A DNA stretch of 59,036 nt from Paraclostridium benzoelyticum (GTDB lineage: Bacteria; Bacillota; Clostridia; Peptostreptococcales; Peptostreptococcaceae), in the NCBI RefSeq assembly GCF_001006285.1, contig NZ_LBBT01000137.1, positions 1 to 59,036 on the forward strand, given 5' to 3'. Both the position numbers and the translations under genes were made by a program. The notes under the pieces are model-generated. The model did no database searches. It saw only the letters and a list, made by a program, of their open reading frames with translations, and was not told the origin of the DNA. Shown here piece after piece: positions 36,391 to 44,843 of the stretch. Position 1 is the first letter of the stretch. The number at the start of each line of letters is the position of its first letter.

Positions 36391-38606
36391 AACACCCCTT
36401 CTTTTTTTAATCTATTCAACTTTTTACTTAAATTAGAGTGTCTATCATTTATCCTATTGTTTTTTATCATAAATTCTAAGTATTTAACATCTCCAACTAA
36501 AACTACTAATTGTTTAGCTCTAGTTACCGCTGTGTAAAGTAGATTTCTATTTAATAGCATAGGCGGGGCCCAAGTTACTGGAATTACAATAGCTGGAAAT
36601 TCACTTCCTTGACTTTTATGTATTGTCGTACAAAAACTATGATCCAATTCATCTAACTCAGAGTATTCATAAGACACTATTTTAGTTTTATCAAATAGAA
36701 CATATATAATTTTATTTTCCTTATCTATATGATAAATATAACCTATATCTCCATTGTATATACCTTCTCCATTTTCACTCTTATCTTCATTTTCCCATTT
36801 TTTAGTATAATTATTTTTTATTTGCATAACTTTATCGCCAACTCTAAAAATCCTTTTTTGTAGTGTTTCTTCAACTTTAAACTTTTCTTCTTTATTTAAA
36901 TATTTTTGTAACTCTATATTTAAATTTGTAACACCTAAATCACCCTTTCTCATAGGTGCAAGAACTTGTATATCTTGTAGTTTATCTAAGTTATAAAATT
37001 TAGGTAGCCTTTCGCTAACTAATCCAACTATTTCTTCTAGAATTGCTTCATTTGTATCTTTTTTTATAAAGAAAAAATCTTTCCCTTTAACATTTAGGTG
37101 AAGTGGTAATCCTTTGTTTATTCTATGGGCATTTACAACTATCATACTTTCTTGAGCTTGCCTAAAAATTTCATCCAATCTAACAACATTTATAACCTCT
37201 GAATCAATAATATCTTTTAAAACATTTCCAGCTCCAACAGATGGTAACTGATCACTATCTCCAACTAAAATTAATCTAGTTCCTGGTCTTATTGCTTTTA
37301 ATAAACTATACATTAAAACAATATCTACCATTGAAACTTCATCAACGATAACTACGTCTGCTTTTATAGGATCTTCTTCATCTTTTAAAAAAACTAGTTC
37401 TTCTGAGTCTGTTGCATATCCCATTTCTAATAGCCTGTGGATTGTCTTAGCCTCTTTATTAGAAGTCTCACTCATTCTTTTTGCTGCTCTACCTGTAGGT
37501 GCAGCTAAAAGAACTTCTTGTTTATTATTTTCAAATACTTTTATTATAGTATTTATAGTTGTCGTCTTTCCTGTACCGGGCCCTCCAGTAATAACTACTA
37601 ATCCACCTTCAACAGCTTCTTTTACTGCTAATACTTGATTTGTAGCTAACTTTATATTAGTTTCTTTTTCTATATCTTCTATTTCTTCGTCTATATCTAT
37701 ATTTAGTTCTTTAAATTGAGATTGAGATAACTTTATTATTTGCTTACAAACTCCATTCTCAGATAGATAATATGGTATTAGGTATATGTGATCTTCATCT
37801 CCCAAATTTCTTTCAATATGAATTTTTTGATCATACGCTAATCTTAAAATTGAATCTGAAATATATTCATTATCTACACCCAACAGTTTGCTAGCTTCAT
37901 CTATTAAGGCATTCTTAGGTAAATATGTATGCCCACTTCCTAAAGATTGATTTAATGTGTATAGAATACCTTGCATTATTCTGTCTTTAGAAAATTTATC
38001 TATTCCTAAATTTGATGCTATTTTATCTGCTACTTTAAACCCTACTCCTCTTATATCCTCTGCTAACTTGTATGGATTTTTAGTTATTATATCTATTGCT
38101 TTATTTTTATATCTTTTATATATCTTCAAACAAAAGTTAGGAGTTATTCCATAAGGAGATAAATTCATTATTATATTTCTTAATTCTCTATTTTCTTCAT
38201 AACTTTTAGCTATCTGCTCAATTTTTTTACTCCCTATGCCCTCAACTTCTGAAAGTCTATGCGGAGAATTTTGAATAATATCTAAGGTATCTACTCCAAA
38301 CTTTTCGATTATCCTCTTTGCCATCTTTTCTCCTATACCTTTTATTATTCCAGAGGATAAGTATACATATATACCTTCTATAGATGATGGTGTAACTGGC
38401 ATAAATGAGTTAACTTCAAATTGAGTTCCATAAGTTTTATGATTTATCCATTTTCCTTCAACTTCTATACTCTCTCCAACTGTTAAAGTAGGCATACATC
38501 CAACTATAACTATATCATTATTTTCGTTTGATAAATGAGCTATAACATATCCATTATCTTCATTCTTAAATATAATATCACTTATCATTCCTTCAATCTT
38601 TTCCAT
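36378..38606 (-). CDS. recD2: RecD2-type DNA helicase
   Basis: Superfamily 1B 5'-3' helicase of 742 residues, the form found in bacteria without RecBC. N-terminal OB-like and helix-hairpin-helix region (GIIKGIGEKMAKRIIEKFG; VEGIGSKKIEQIAKSY; IRGVGFKVADKIA), then the helicase core with Walker A GGPGTGKTTTINTII, Walker B VVIVDEVSMVD, and later motifs ILVGDSDQLPSVGAGNVLKDI and TIHKSQGSEFPAIVIPV. ATG start behind TAGGAG. Its stop codon overlaps the beginning of the comF frame, the usual clostridial neighbour. Confidence 0.95.
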   Translation of the reverse strand: MEKIEGMISDIIFKNEDNGYVIAHLSNENNDIVIVGCMPTLTVGESIEVEGKWINHKTYGTQFEVNSFMPVTPSSIEGIYVYLSSGIIKGIGEKMAKRIIEKFGVDTLDIIQNSPHRLSEVEGIGSKKIEQIAKSYEENRELRNIIMNLSPYGITPNFCLKIYKRYKNKAIDIITKNPYKLAEDIRGVGFKVADKIASNLGIDKFSKDRIMQGILYTLNQSLGSGHTYLPKNALIDEASKLLGVDNEYISDSILRLAYDQKIHIERNLGDEDHIYLIPYYLSENGVCKQIIKLSQSQFKELNIDIDEEIEDIEKETNIKLATNQVLAVKEAVEGGLVVITGGPGTGKTTTINTIIKVFENNKQEVLLAAPTGRAAKRMSETSNKEAKTIHRLLEMGYATDSEELVFLKDEEDPIKADVVIVDEVSMVDIVLMYSLLKAIRPGTRLILVGDSDQLPSVGAGNVLKDIIDSEVINVVRLDEIFRQAQESMIVVNAHRINKGLPLHLNVKGKDFFFIKKDTNEAILEEIVGLVSERLPKFYNLDKLQDIQVLAPMRKGDLGVTNLNIELQKYLNKEEKFKVEETLQKRIFRVGDKVMQIKNNYTKKWENEDKSENGEGIYNGDIGYIYHIDKENKIIYVLFDKTKIVSYEYSELDELDHSFCTTIHKSQGSEFPAIVIPVTWAPPMLLNRNLLYTAVTRAKQLVVLVGDVKYLEFMIKNNRINDRHSNLSKKLNRLKKEGVLIKN

Positions 38607-38677
38607 AAATAATCTCCTATAAAAATTCTAACTTTAGCGTTTACATAATTTACTATTATTATACAGCTAAATTTATA

Positions 38678-38713
38678 TAAAAAAAATAGAAGACTGTAAA
38701 TCTACAGTCTTCT
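38678..38713 (-). terminator. Terminator of metK
   Basis: An 11-bp perfect stem AGAAGACTGTA/TACAGTCTTCT with a 4-nt loop is followed on the minus strand by a long T-run. Confidence 0.9.
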
Positions 38714-38735
38714 TATTTACTAATGTAAATATTTA

Positions 38736-39926
38736 TTATAAACCAGCTTGTTCTCTTAAAGTTTCAGATTTATCTGTTCTTTCCCATGGTAAATCTAAAT
38801 CAGTTCTACCAAAATGTCCGTAAGCTGCAACATTTTTATACATAGGCTTTCTTAAGTCTAAATCTCTTATTATTGCTCCTGGTCTTAAATCAAAGTTCTT
38901 GTTAACTAAGTCAACAAGTAATTCTTCACTTACTTTTCCAGTTCCAAATGTATCTATGAATACAGATAATGGTCTAGCAACTCCTATAGCATAAGCTAAT
39001 TCTATTTCACATTTGTCTGCAAGCCCTGCTGCTACTATATTTTTAGCAACGTATCTTGCAGCATATGCTGCTGATCTATCAACCTTTGTAGGATCTTTTC
39101 CTGAGAAAGCTCCTCCTCCATGTCTTGAGTATCCACCGTAAGTATCTATTATTATCTTTCTTCCAGTAAGCCCTGTATCTCCTTGAGGTCCTCCTATAAC
39201 AAATCTTCCAGTTGGATTTATATATATTTTAGTTTCCTCATCTAAAAGTGTTTCTGGTATAACAACTTTTATAACTTTTTCTATTAAATCTTTTCTTATT
39301 GTCTCAGTACTTACTGTTTCACAATGTTGAGTAGATATTAATACTGTATGAACTCTAACTGCTTTATTTCCATCATATTCAACAGTAACTTGAGTCTTTC
39401 CATCTGGTCTTAAGTATTCTAACTCTCCACTTTTTCTAACTTCTGTTAATCGTCTTGATAACTTATGAGCAAGAGATATCGGAAGAGGCATTAATTCCTC
39501 TGTTTCATTACACGCGAAACCAAACATTATTCCTTGATCTCCAGCTCCTATTTTTTCTATTTCATCTTCAGTTAATTCTCCACTTCTATTTTCTAAAGCT
39601 TCATCAACTCCCATAGCAATATCCCCTGATTGCTCATCTATAGAAGTTATAACTGCACAAGTATCTCCGTCAAATCCAAACTTAGCTCTAGTATATCCTA
39701 TTCCTTTAACTGTTTCTCTAACTAATTTAGGTATATCAACGTAAGTGTTTGTACTTATTTCTCCTGCAACTAATACTAATCCTGTTGTAACTGTTGTTTC
39801 GCAAGCAACTCTAGCTTGTGGATCTTTTTCTAAAAGTGCATCTAATATTGCATCTGATATTTGATCACATATTTTATCTGGATGCCCTTCTGTAACTGAT
39901 TCTGAAGTAAATAAATGTTTTGCCAT
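38736..39926 (-). CDS. metK: S-adenosylmethionine synthetase
   Basis: Makes SAM from methionine and ATP. 396 residues with [23 protein letters not shown] at the N-terminus, [13 protein letters not shown] (methionine/ATP site), [21 protein letters not shown] and [26 protein letters not shown] start behind AGGAGG. Transcription is controlled by the SAM-I riboswitch in its leader, a feedback arrangement known in many Firmicutes; a terminator follows the gene. Confidence 0.98.
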   Translation of the reverse strand: MAKHLFTSESVTEGHPDKICDQISDAILDALLEKDPQARVACETTVTTGLVLVAGEISTNTYVDIPKLVRETVKGIGYTRAKFGFDGDTCAVITSIDEQSGDIAMGVDEALENRSGELTEDEIEKIGAGDQGIMFGFACNETEELMPLPISLAHKLSRRLTEVRKSGELEYLRPDGKTQVTVEYDGNKAVRVHTVLISTQHCETVSTETIRKDLIEKVIKVVIPETLLDEETKIYINPTGRFVIGGPQGDTGLTGRKIIIDTYGGYSRHGGGAFSGKDPTKVDRSAAYAARYVAKNIVAAGLADKCEIELAYAIGVARPLSVFIDTFGTGKVSEELLVDLVNKNFDLRPGAIIRDLDLRKPMYKNVAAYGHFGRTDLDLPWERTDKSETLREQAGL

Positions 39927-40013
39927 TAAACTTTCCTCCTATTTTCTTTTAACCTTAGATTAAAATTCTTTCTATTACCTTAGATCCATACTTGGAATAG
40001 TCTTTCTTGATAT

Positions 40014-40186
40014 TAAAAAAACCTCTTCTTTTTAAAAGAAGAGGTTAATTATATTCGTCAATAATTAACTAACCTCATCTTTCAAGATATAACATCTTGT
40101 AGGAATTAGCACCTTTTCCATTCGGAATGGTTGCTGGGTTTCACAGGGCCTGTCCCTCCACCTCTCTTAATAAGGTAATTAAGAAA
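40014..40186 (-). promoter_or_regulatory. SAM-I (S-box) riboswitch with terminator, upstream of metK
   Basis: The minus strand shows the S-box core AGAGGTGGAGGGACAGGCCC, TGTGAAACCCAGCAACC, GGTGCTAATTCC and GAAAGATGAG in order. P1 pairs TTAATTACCTTAT with ATGAGGTTAGTTAA. A downstream terminator AACCTCTTCTTTT/AAAGAAGAGGTT plus T-run (40014-40047) competes with an antiterminator using the P1 3' strand. Together with the yyaC leader it fills the gap between metK and yyaC. Confidence 0.97.
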
Positions 40187-40314
40187 TTTTATTAATTTTT
40201 ATTACTTTTTAAGTATACTATGATTAATGATTCTTATCAATATATTTCTTTAAATTTTAAATGTTATTTTTTACTTTAGGCTCTCATATATTTATTTTAA
40301 GGGGGGATGTTCCT

Positions 40315-40824
40315 ATGTATTTGGCTAAAGTAAACTATAAAAAAGATAATGTTGTTCAAATCCTTAGTGATACATTAAAAGATATAATTGATGAGAATAC
40401 GGTTATAGTTTGTATAGGAACAGATAGAGCTATAGGCGATTCTTTAGGCCCTTTAGTTGGAACGATGTTAAAAAACAGCAATTATAAATATCCTGTTTAT
40501 GGTACTTTAGATAAACCTATTCATGCTTTAAATATATATGAATCCCTACAGTCTATAAAGAAAAAACATGTTAATGGTAATTTTCTGGCTATAGATGCTT
40601 GTCTAGGATCAAAGAGCAATATAGGAAATTTACAAGTAAGAAAAGGACCTATCCTGCCCGGAAAGGGAGTAGGTAAGAAACTTCCTGAAATTGGGAATTA
40701 TTCCATTGTTGGTATTGTTGATAAAGTAGACGAAAATAATAAATTTTCATTTAACAGTATACGTCTAAGCTTTATTTTAGATATGGCTGAAATAATAGCA
40801 TTATCCTTGATACTTTCAACCTGA
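40315..40824 (+). CDS. yyaC: YyaC family (DUF1256) spore protein, GPR-like fold
   Basis: 169 residues from the ATG at 40315, five bases after AAGGGGGG; the upstream in-frame ATG at 40261 has no ribosome binding site. Motifs GTDRAIGDSLGPLVG, DACLGSKSNIGNLQVRKGPILPGKGVGK and SIVGIVDK are those of the YyaC family, related in fold to germination protease GPR and hydrogenase-maturation proteases. Found in spore formers; its substrate is unknown. The only plus-strand gene in this part of the window. I see no clear forespore promoter. Confidence 0.92.
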   Translation: MYLAKVNYKKDNVVQILSDTLKDIIDENTVIVCIGTDRAIGDSLGPLVGTMLKNSNYKYPVYGTLDKPIHALNIYESLQSIKKKHVNGNFLAIDACLGSKSNIGNLQVRKGPILPGKGVGKKLPEIGNYSIVGIVDKVDENNKFSFNSIRLSFILDMAEIIALSLILST

Positions 40825-40848
40825 TTTCAATATATCCCCTTTACAATC

Positions 40849-40888
40849 AAAAATAAAGAAGCTGTCAAAAGGCAGCTTCTTTATTTTT
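40849..40888. terminator. Bidirectional terminator between yyaC and fabZ
   Basis: Arms 40849-40864 and 40873-40888 pair over 16 bp with built-in A and T runs. The stem includes the fabZ stop codon region. Confidence 0.92.
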
Positions 40889-41309
40889 GAACTAATGCAA
40901 ACATTAATTCTCCACTACAAACTAATTCTCCATCAACATATGCACTCGCATTAGCTTTTCCTATATTTCTTCTTAAAGAAGTCATTTCAACTTCCATTCT
41001 TAATGTATCTCCAGGTCTAACTTCTTTTTTAAATCTAACTTTATCTATACCTGCAAATACACCTAGTTTTCCTTTATTTTCGTCTATAGACATCATAGCT
41101 ACAGCTCCAACTTGAGCCATCGCTTCTATAATTAAAACTCCTGGCATTATAGGATATTCTGGAAAATGACCTTGGAAAAATGGTTCATTAACGCTTACAT
41201 TTTTTATACCTACAGCTCTTTTCCCTTCTTCAAGTTCAATAACTTTATCTACAAGTAAAAATGGATATCTATGAGGTATTAATTCCTTTATTTGATCAAT
41301 ATTTAGCAT
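40881..41309 (-). CDS. fabZ: 3-hydroxyacyl-ACP dehydratase FabZ
   Basis: Dehydrates beta-hydroxyacyl-ACP in fatty acid elongation. 142 residues in a single hot-dog fold, with [21 protein letters not shown], the catalytic stretch [28 protein letters not shown] (His in GHFP, Glu in LIIEAMAQ) and the ending [16 protein letters not shown] start behind AAGGAG, four bases after the mreB stop, so the two genes are coupled. Same neighbourhood in C. difficile as I recall it. Confidence 0.97.
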   Translation of the reverse strand: MLNIDQIKELIPHRYPFLLVDKVIELEEGKRAVGIKNVSVNEPFFQGHFPEYPIMPGVLIIEAMAQVGAVAMMSIDENKGKLGVFAGIDKVRFKKEVRPGDTLRMEVEMTSLRRNIGKANASAYVDGELVCSGELMFALVQK

Positions 41310-41313
41310 ATTA

Positions 41314-42357
41314 TTATTCTCCTTTTATAATTTTTCTTTTAAATAAACCTGTTCCACCTGTTTCTAACATATCTAGTGCTGATAGGGACTCTCCTGTACC
41401 TTTAGCAACGCACGATAAAGGATCTTCAGCTATTTTAACTTGCATACCTGTACTTTCCTCTATTCTTTTATCTAGTCCATGTAAAAGAGCTCCTCCACCT
41501 GTCATTATTATCCCACTTTCACTTATATCTGCTGCAAGTTCTGGAGGTGTTTTTTCAAGTACAGATCTAACAGTAGATACAATTTGGTTAACTCCATCCT
41601 CTAAAGCATTCAACATTTCTTTTGAATCTATAGTTATTTTTTGAGGAAGTCCTGTTACTAAATTTCTACCTTTTACATCCATAGTAACTTCTTCTTCTCT
41701 AGGATGTGCAGTTCCAATATTAATTTTAACTTGTTCAGCAGTTCTATCACCTATAAGTAAATTATGCTTTTTTCTCATATAATTTACTATATATTCATCG
41801 AATTTGTCTCCCCCCATTCTTATAGATTCACTTACAACCGCTCCTCCTAAAGATATTACAGCTATATCTGCTGTTCCTCCACCTATATCAACAACCATAT
41901 TCCCATCAGGCTTAGCTATATCTAATCCAGCTCCTATAGCTGCCGCAATAGGCTCTTCTATAATATAAACGTCTCTAGCTCCAGCTTGTCTTGTAGCTTC
42001 TTCTACAGCTCTCTTTTCTACTTCAGTAACTCCCGTTGGAACACACACCATTATTCTAGGCATAAAAAATCGTGAAAAACCTTTCTTGTCTACCACTTTG
42101 TCTACATAATATGTTAACATTTTTTCAGTAATATTATAATCAGATATTACTCCATCTTTTAAAGGTCTTATAGCTACTATATTTCCTGGTGTTCTTCCTA
42201 TCATCTTTCTAGCCTCATCACCTACAGCTAAAACAGTTTGTGACTTTTTATCTATTGCTACAACAGAAGGTTCTTTTACAACAATACCCCTTCCATTGAC
42301 ATATACAAGAACATTTGCAGTACCTAAATCGATACCGATATCAGCTCCTTTTGTCAT
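41314..42357 (-). CDS. mreB: Actin-like cell shape protein MreB/Mbl
   Basis: Filament-forming ATPase organising the cell-wall elongation machinery at the membrane. Start placed at ATG 42357, nine bases after AAGGAG; a TTG three codons upstream is too close. Actin-fold motifs: [21 protein letters not shown] (phosphate 1), [19 protein letters not shown] (phosphate 2) and [19 protein letters not shown] (adenosine). 347 residues. Position directly after spoIIID equals that of mbl in Bacillus and of an mreB paralogue in Clostridioides, so it may be the Mbl-like or sporulation-linked copy; sequence alone does not separate these. Confidence 0.93.
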   Translation of the reverse strand: MTKGADIGIDLGTANVLVYVNGRGIVVKEPSVVAIDKKSQTVLAVGDEARKMIGRTPGNIVAIRPLKDGVISDYNITEKMLTYYVDKVVDKKGFSRFFMPRIMVCVPTGVTEVEKRAVEEATRQAGARDVYIIEEPIAAAIGAGLDIAKPDGNMVVDIGGGTADIAVISLGGAVVSESIRMGGDKFDEYIVNYMRKKHNLLIGDRTAEQVKINIGTAHPREEEVTMDVKGRNLVTGLPQKITIDSKEMLNALEDGVNQIVSTVRSVLEKTPPELAADISESGIIMTGGGALLHGLDKRIEESTGMQVKIAEDPLSCVAKGTGESLSALDMLETGGTGLFKRKIIKGE

Positions 42358-42448
42358 TAAATTCAACTCCTTCTCAATTTATATAAACTTTTCGTTAATT
42401 TTAACACTCTACATACAAAATATACAAAAACTTGTTTTTAGTCAAGAA

Positions 42449-42478
42449 AAAAATGTAGGTTTTTCAACCTACATTTTT
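42449..42478 (-). terminator. Terminator overlapping the spoIIID 3' end
   Basis: A 13-bp stem (42449-42461 with 42466-42478) with a 4-nt loop and T-run follows. Its upstream arm encodes the last residues and the stop of spoIIID. Confidence 0.88.
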
Positions 42479-42730
42479 ATTGCACTTCACTTCATATTTT
42501 TGTTTTGTTGCCATTCCCCCTCTTATATGCCTTTCAGATTTATTTTTTTCCAAAACCATTTTAACCTCTTTTGCAAGAGATGGATTAATTTCTTCTAATC
42601 GTTCAGTTACATCTTTGTGTATAGTGCTTTTACTTACACCAAATGTTTTAGCAGTTTGTCTAACTGTTGTTTTCTTCTCTAATATATACTTTGCTACAAC
42701 TATAGCTCTTTCCTCTATATGCGATCTCAA
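42464..42730 (-). CDS. spoIIID: Mother-cell transcription regulator SpoIIID
   Basis: 88-residue DNA-binding protein that adjusts sigma-E-dependent gene expression in the mother cell. The helix-turn-helix is in KTTVRQTAKTFGVSKSTIHKDVTERL, followed by basic KNKSERHIRGGMATKQKYE. The start is the TTG at 42728-42730, five bases after GGGGGGG; no ATG is available before the HTH. It lies downstream of spoIIQ but is separated by a perfect palindromic terminator, and a sigma-E-like promoter (42761-42790) is visible. Confidence 0.96.
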   Translation of the reverse strand: MRSHIEERAIVVAKYILEKKTTVRQTAKTFGVSKSTIHKDVTERLEEINPSLAKEVKMVLEKNKSERHIRGGMATKQKYEVKCNKNVG

Positions 42731-42760
42731 AGCTTCCCCCCCTTAAATCCTACCTTAGTG

Positions 42761-42790
42761 ATATATATGTAAAAAAACAAAAAAATATAA
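42761..42790 (-). promoter_or_regulatory. Candidate sigma-E promoter of spoIIID
   Basis: A -35-like TTATATT (42784-42790) and a -10-like CATATATAT (42761-42769) are separated by 14 bases, close to the sigma-E pattern (ATATT-type -35, CATA-type -10). The -35 lies in the arm and T-run of the spoIIQ terminator. Matched by eye in AT-rich DNA. Confidence 0.4.
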
Positions 42791-42829
42791 CAAGCTTAAT
42801 CAAATTTGATTAAGCTTGTTATATTTTTT
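42780..42829. terminator. 50-bp perfect palindrome, terminator of spoIIQ
   Basis: Arms of 25 bp with no spacer, centred on AAATTT (42802-42807 region), are perfect reverse complements. It begins at the spoIIQ stop codon and ends in A/T runs, so it should terminate spoIIQ. Confidence 0.88.
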
Positions 42830-43508
42830 ATTTAATTAACTTCATAGGGTCTATATCTTTGCCATCTTTTGTTGCAGTTACATGCACATGTGCACCTTCT
42901 AAGCTTTCTACACTAGTAGTATTACCTACTTTTCCTATTACATCTCCGTCTTTAACTTCTTGTCCTTTTTTAACAGATACTTTGTCATCTAAGTTTGAAT
43001 ACACAACAGCTAATTTATCTTTAGATTCTACTTTTACAGATATTCCATGTTGGTCATCTTTAAAAACATCTGTTACTTTCCCATTAATTATTGATTTTAC
43101 TTTACTTCCTTTTTTAGCTTGTACATCTAATGCTTTATGTATTTCCCATACATCTAATGTACTTGAGTAACTAGGCTCTTTTTCTGAATACTCTCTAGTC
43201 ACTTTTTCTCCTAGATAGTTTATTTTGCTCTCTTCCTTTTTAACAACTTCTTTTTCTTTTACCTTATCTAAGTTCTCTTTTGAATTGGTAGCTGTTGGCA
43301 CAGTTTTATCATCTTTTTCTATTAGGTGAATTTCGCCTTCTTCATCACCTTTTGCCACTTTATTTTGATTATCTAAGAAACCATTTTTTGAAGCTAAATC
43401 ATCCACACTATTTTTTGTAAACCAAATACCTCCAATTGCTACTAAACAAACACATACAAATAAGGCTAAGTAAAAACCATCTTTCTCTAATAGTTTTTTC
43501 TTTTTCAT
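42828..43508 (-). CDS. spoIIQ: SpoIIQ, M23 (LytM) domain engulfment protein
   Basis: Forespore membrane protein that forms the channel with SpoIIIAH during engulfment. 226 residues from ATG 43508 (GGAGGTG upstream). One membrane segment (about 12-30), a charged linker, then a C-terminal LytM domain (about 125-222). Both zinc motifs are intact: HxxxD in EIHKALD and HxH in HVHVTA. This differs from Bacillus subtilis SpoIIQ, which lacks one ligand, and agrees with reports for C. difficile. A sigma-F-like promoter (43540-43568) and a strong terminator bracket it. Confidence 0.93.
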   Translation of the reverse strand: MKKKKLLEKDGFYLALFVCVCLVAIGGIWFTKNSVDDLASKNGFLDNQNKVAKGDEEGEIHLIEKDDKTVPTATNSKENLDKVKEKEVVKKEESKINYLGEKVTREYSEKEPSYSSTLDVWEIHKALDVQAKKGSKVKSIINGKVTDVFKDDQHGISVKVESKDKLAVVYSNLDDKVSVKKGQEVKDGDVIGKVGNTTSVESLEGAHVHVTATKDGKDIDPMKLIK

Positions 43509-43539
43509 GACGCACCTCCAAATATATTCATACATTTGT

Positions 43540-43568
43540 ATTTTGTACCTTATTTGTTATTTTTATAC
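43540..43568 (-). promoter_or_regulatory. Candidate sigma-F promoter of spoIIQ
   Basis: GTATA (43564-43568), a 14-base spacer and GGTACAAAAT (43540-43549) resemble the forespore sigma-F pattern. Placed about 30 bases before the start codon. Matched by eye. Confidence 0.4.
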
Positions 43569-43685
43569 AATTTTTATTCTTTTATATTTATTTTCTTTTC
43601 ATATTTTTAATATTAATTTTTCACTATATATAAATAAATTAATATCTCTTCAATTTTTTACTTCATCATAATTCTTAAAATGTAA

Positions 43686-43730
43686 AAAAACTCTAAACTA
43701 ACTTGTAAATCAAGTTAGTTTAGAGTTTTT
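43686..43730 (-). terminator. Terminator of spoIID
   Basis: A 20-bp perfect stem (43686-43705 with 43711-43730) with a 5-nt loop has A and T runs built in. It overlaps the spoIID stop codon. Confidence 0.93.
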
Positions 43731-44769
43731 AATATGTATCTTTAATATTTACATCTGAGTAATAATGTTCTAATATTTCATAGTATTTATACCCATCCTT
43801 AGCCATTCCCTCTGCTCCCCATTGACTCATGCCCACACCATGACCATATCCTTTTACAATAATATCCACATAATCTTTATTAAACTTCAAATCAAAGTTA
43901 GCAGAATTCAAATTAAATAAACTTCTTATATCACGGCCTGATATCTCTTTATTTCCAACATTTATCTTTTCAACCGATCCACCTTTACTTCTTTCTTCTA
44001 TACTAACTTGTTTTGATAGTTTATCACTAGATATTGACATATTCGGATAACCTTTTCTTAATGTATTTATAAAGTCTGAATTATTTATCTTAACATTAGA
44101 TGCATATTTAGGTGCATTTTTATCATAAGGACTATCTACAGATCTCAAATATGGATATTTAGTACTAAATACCTCTTCACTATTTTCTGTATTTCCTGAT
44201 GATGTAGAAAAATATAATGGTAAAATTGGTTCATCTTTATATACTATAATTTGACCCTTAGTATCTTTAACAGCTTGTTCTATTTTTGTATAAGACTTAT
44301 CCATCCAAGCTTGGCCATTTTTATTTAGCAATTCTTCTTTACTTTTATATTCCTGGCAATGCTTATAATCTGTACATACAGCTGCATTCTTATGCTTACC
44401 AGTTTTTTCACTATATACCGTAAATGTTCTAGCCGCCACCGCTTGTGCCTTTAAAGCCTCTTTGTCAAACTCTGCGGACATTTCACCTGCAAGAACTCCA
44501 CATAAGTAAGCCTCTATGTCTAGAGTTTCCACTATTCCTTTTTTATGATTATAAACTTTTATTTTAGGTGATTCCTTATCTATAGTTTCGTAATTTTTAA
44601 TACTTTTCTTTTTATTAATTTTTAGCTTAGTTTCAATTTTTAGCTTGTTTTGAATATGCGGTACTATATCTAGCTTTGAATCCGAACTATATGCAAGTAT
44701 AGATACACAAATAGGTATAGCCGCAGTTACCAAAACAGTACTAGCTAAAACTAACAATGGGTTTTTCAT
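43729..44769 (-). CDS. spoIID: SpoIID, stage II sporulation lytic transglycosylase
   Basis: Part of the mother-cell DMP machinery that degrades septal peptidoglycan during engulfment. 346 residues from ATG 44769 behind AAGGAGGA. An N-terminal membrane anchor (about 5-25) precedes the SpoIID domain: IEAYLCGVLAGEMSAEFDKEALKAQAVAARTFTVY contains the catalytic Glu, with the zinc site in CTDYKHCQEY and the ending KGYGHGVGMSQWGAEGMAKDGYKY. The start codon lies inside an 18-bp perfect inverted repeat that begins upstream in the murA-spoIID gap. Confidence 0.96.
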   Translation of the reverse strand: MKNPLLVLASTVLVTAAIPICVSILAYSSDSKLDIVPHIQNKLKIETKLKINKKKSIKNYETIDKESPKIKVYNHKKGIVETLDIEAYLCGVLAGEMSAEFDKEALKAQAVAARTFTVYSEKTGKHKNAAVCTDYKHCQEYKSKEELLNKNGQAWMDKSYTKIEQAVKDTKGQIIVYKDEPILPLYFSTSSGNTENSEEVFSTKYPYLRSVDSPYDKNAPKYASNVKINNSDFINTLRKGYPNMSISSDKLSKQVSIEERSKGGSVEKINVGNKEISGRDIRSLFNLNSANFDLKFNKDYVDIIVKGYGHGVGMSQWGAEGMAKDGYKYYEILEHYYSDVNIKDTY

Positions 44770-44823
44770 AAAATTTTCCTCCTTGGATAAATACTTATAA
44801 TCCATAAATTTTATGAAAAACCC
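44759..44823 (-). promoter_or_regulatory. Hairpin sequestering the spoIID start codon
   Basis: The sequences 44759-44776 and 44806-44823 are perfect 18-base reverse complements around a 29-nt loop. The loop holds the Shine-Dalgarno AAGGAGGA (44777-44784), and the spoIID ATG (44767-44769) is paired within the stem. No T-run follows, so it is not an ordinary terminator. Confidence 0.8.
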
Positions 44824-44843
44824 GTGTTAATTATGACTAATTT

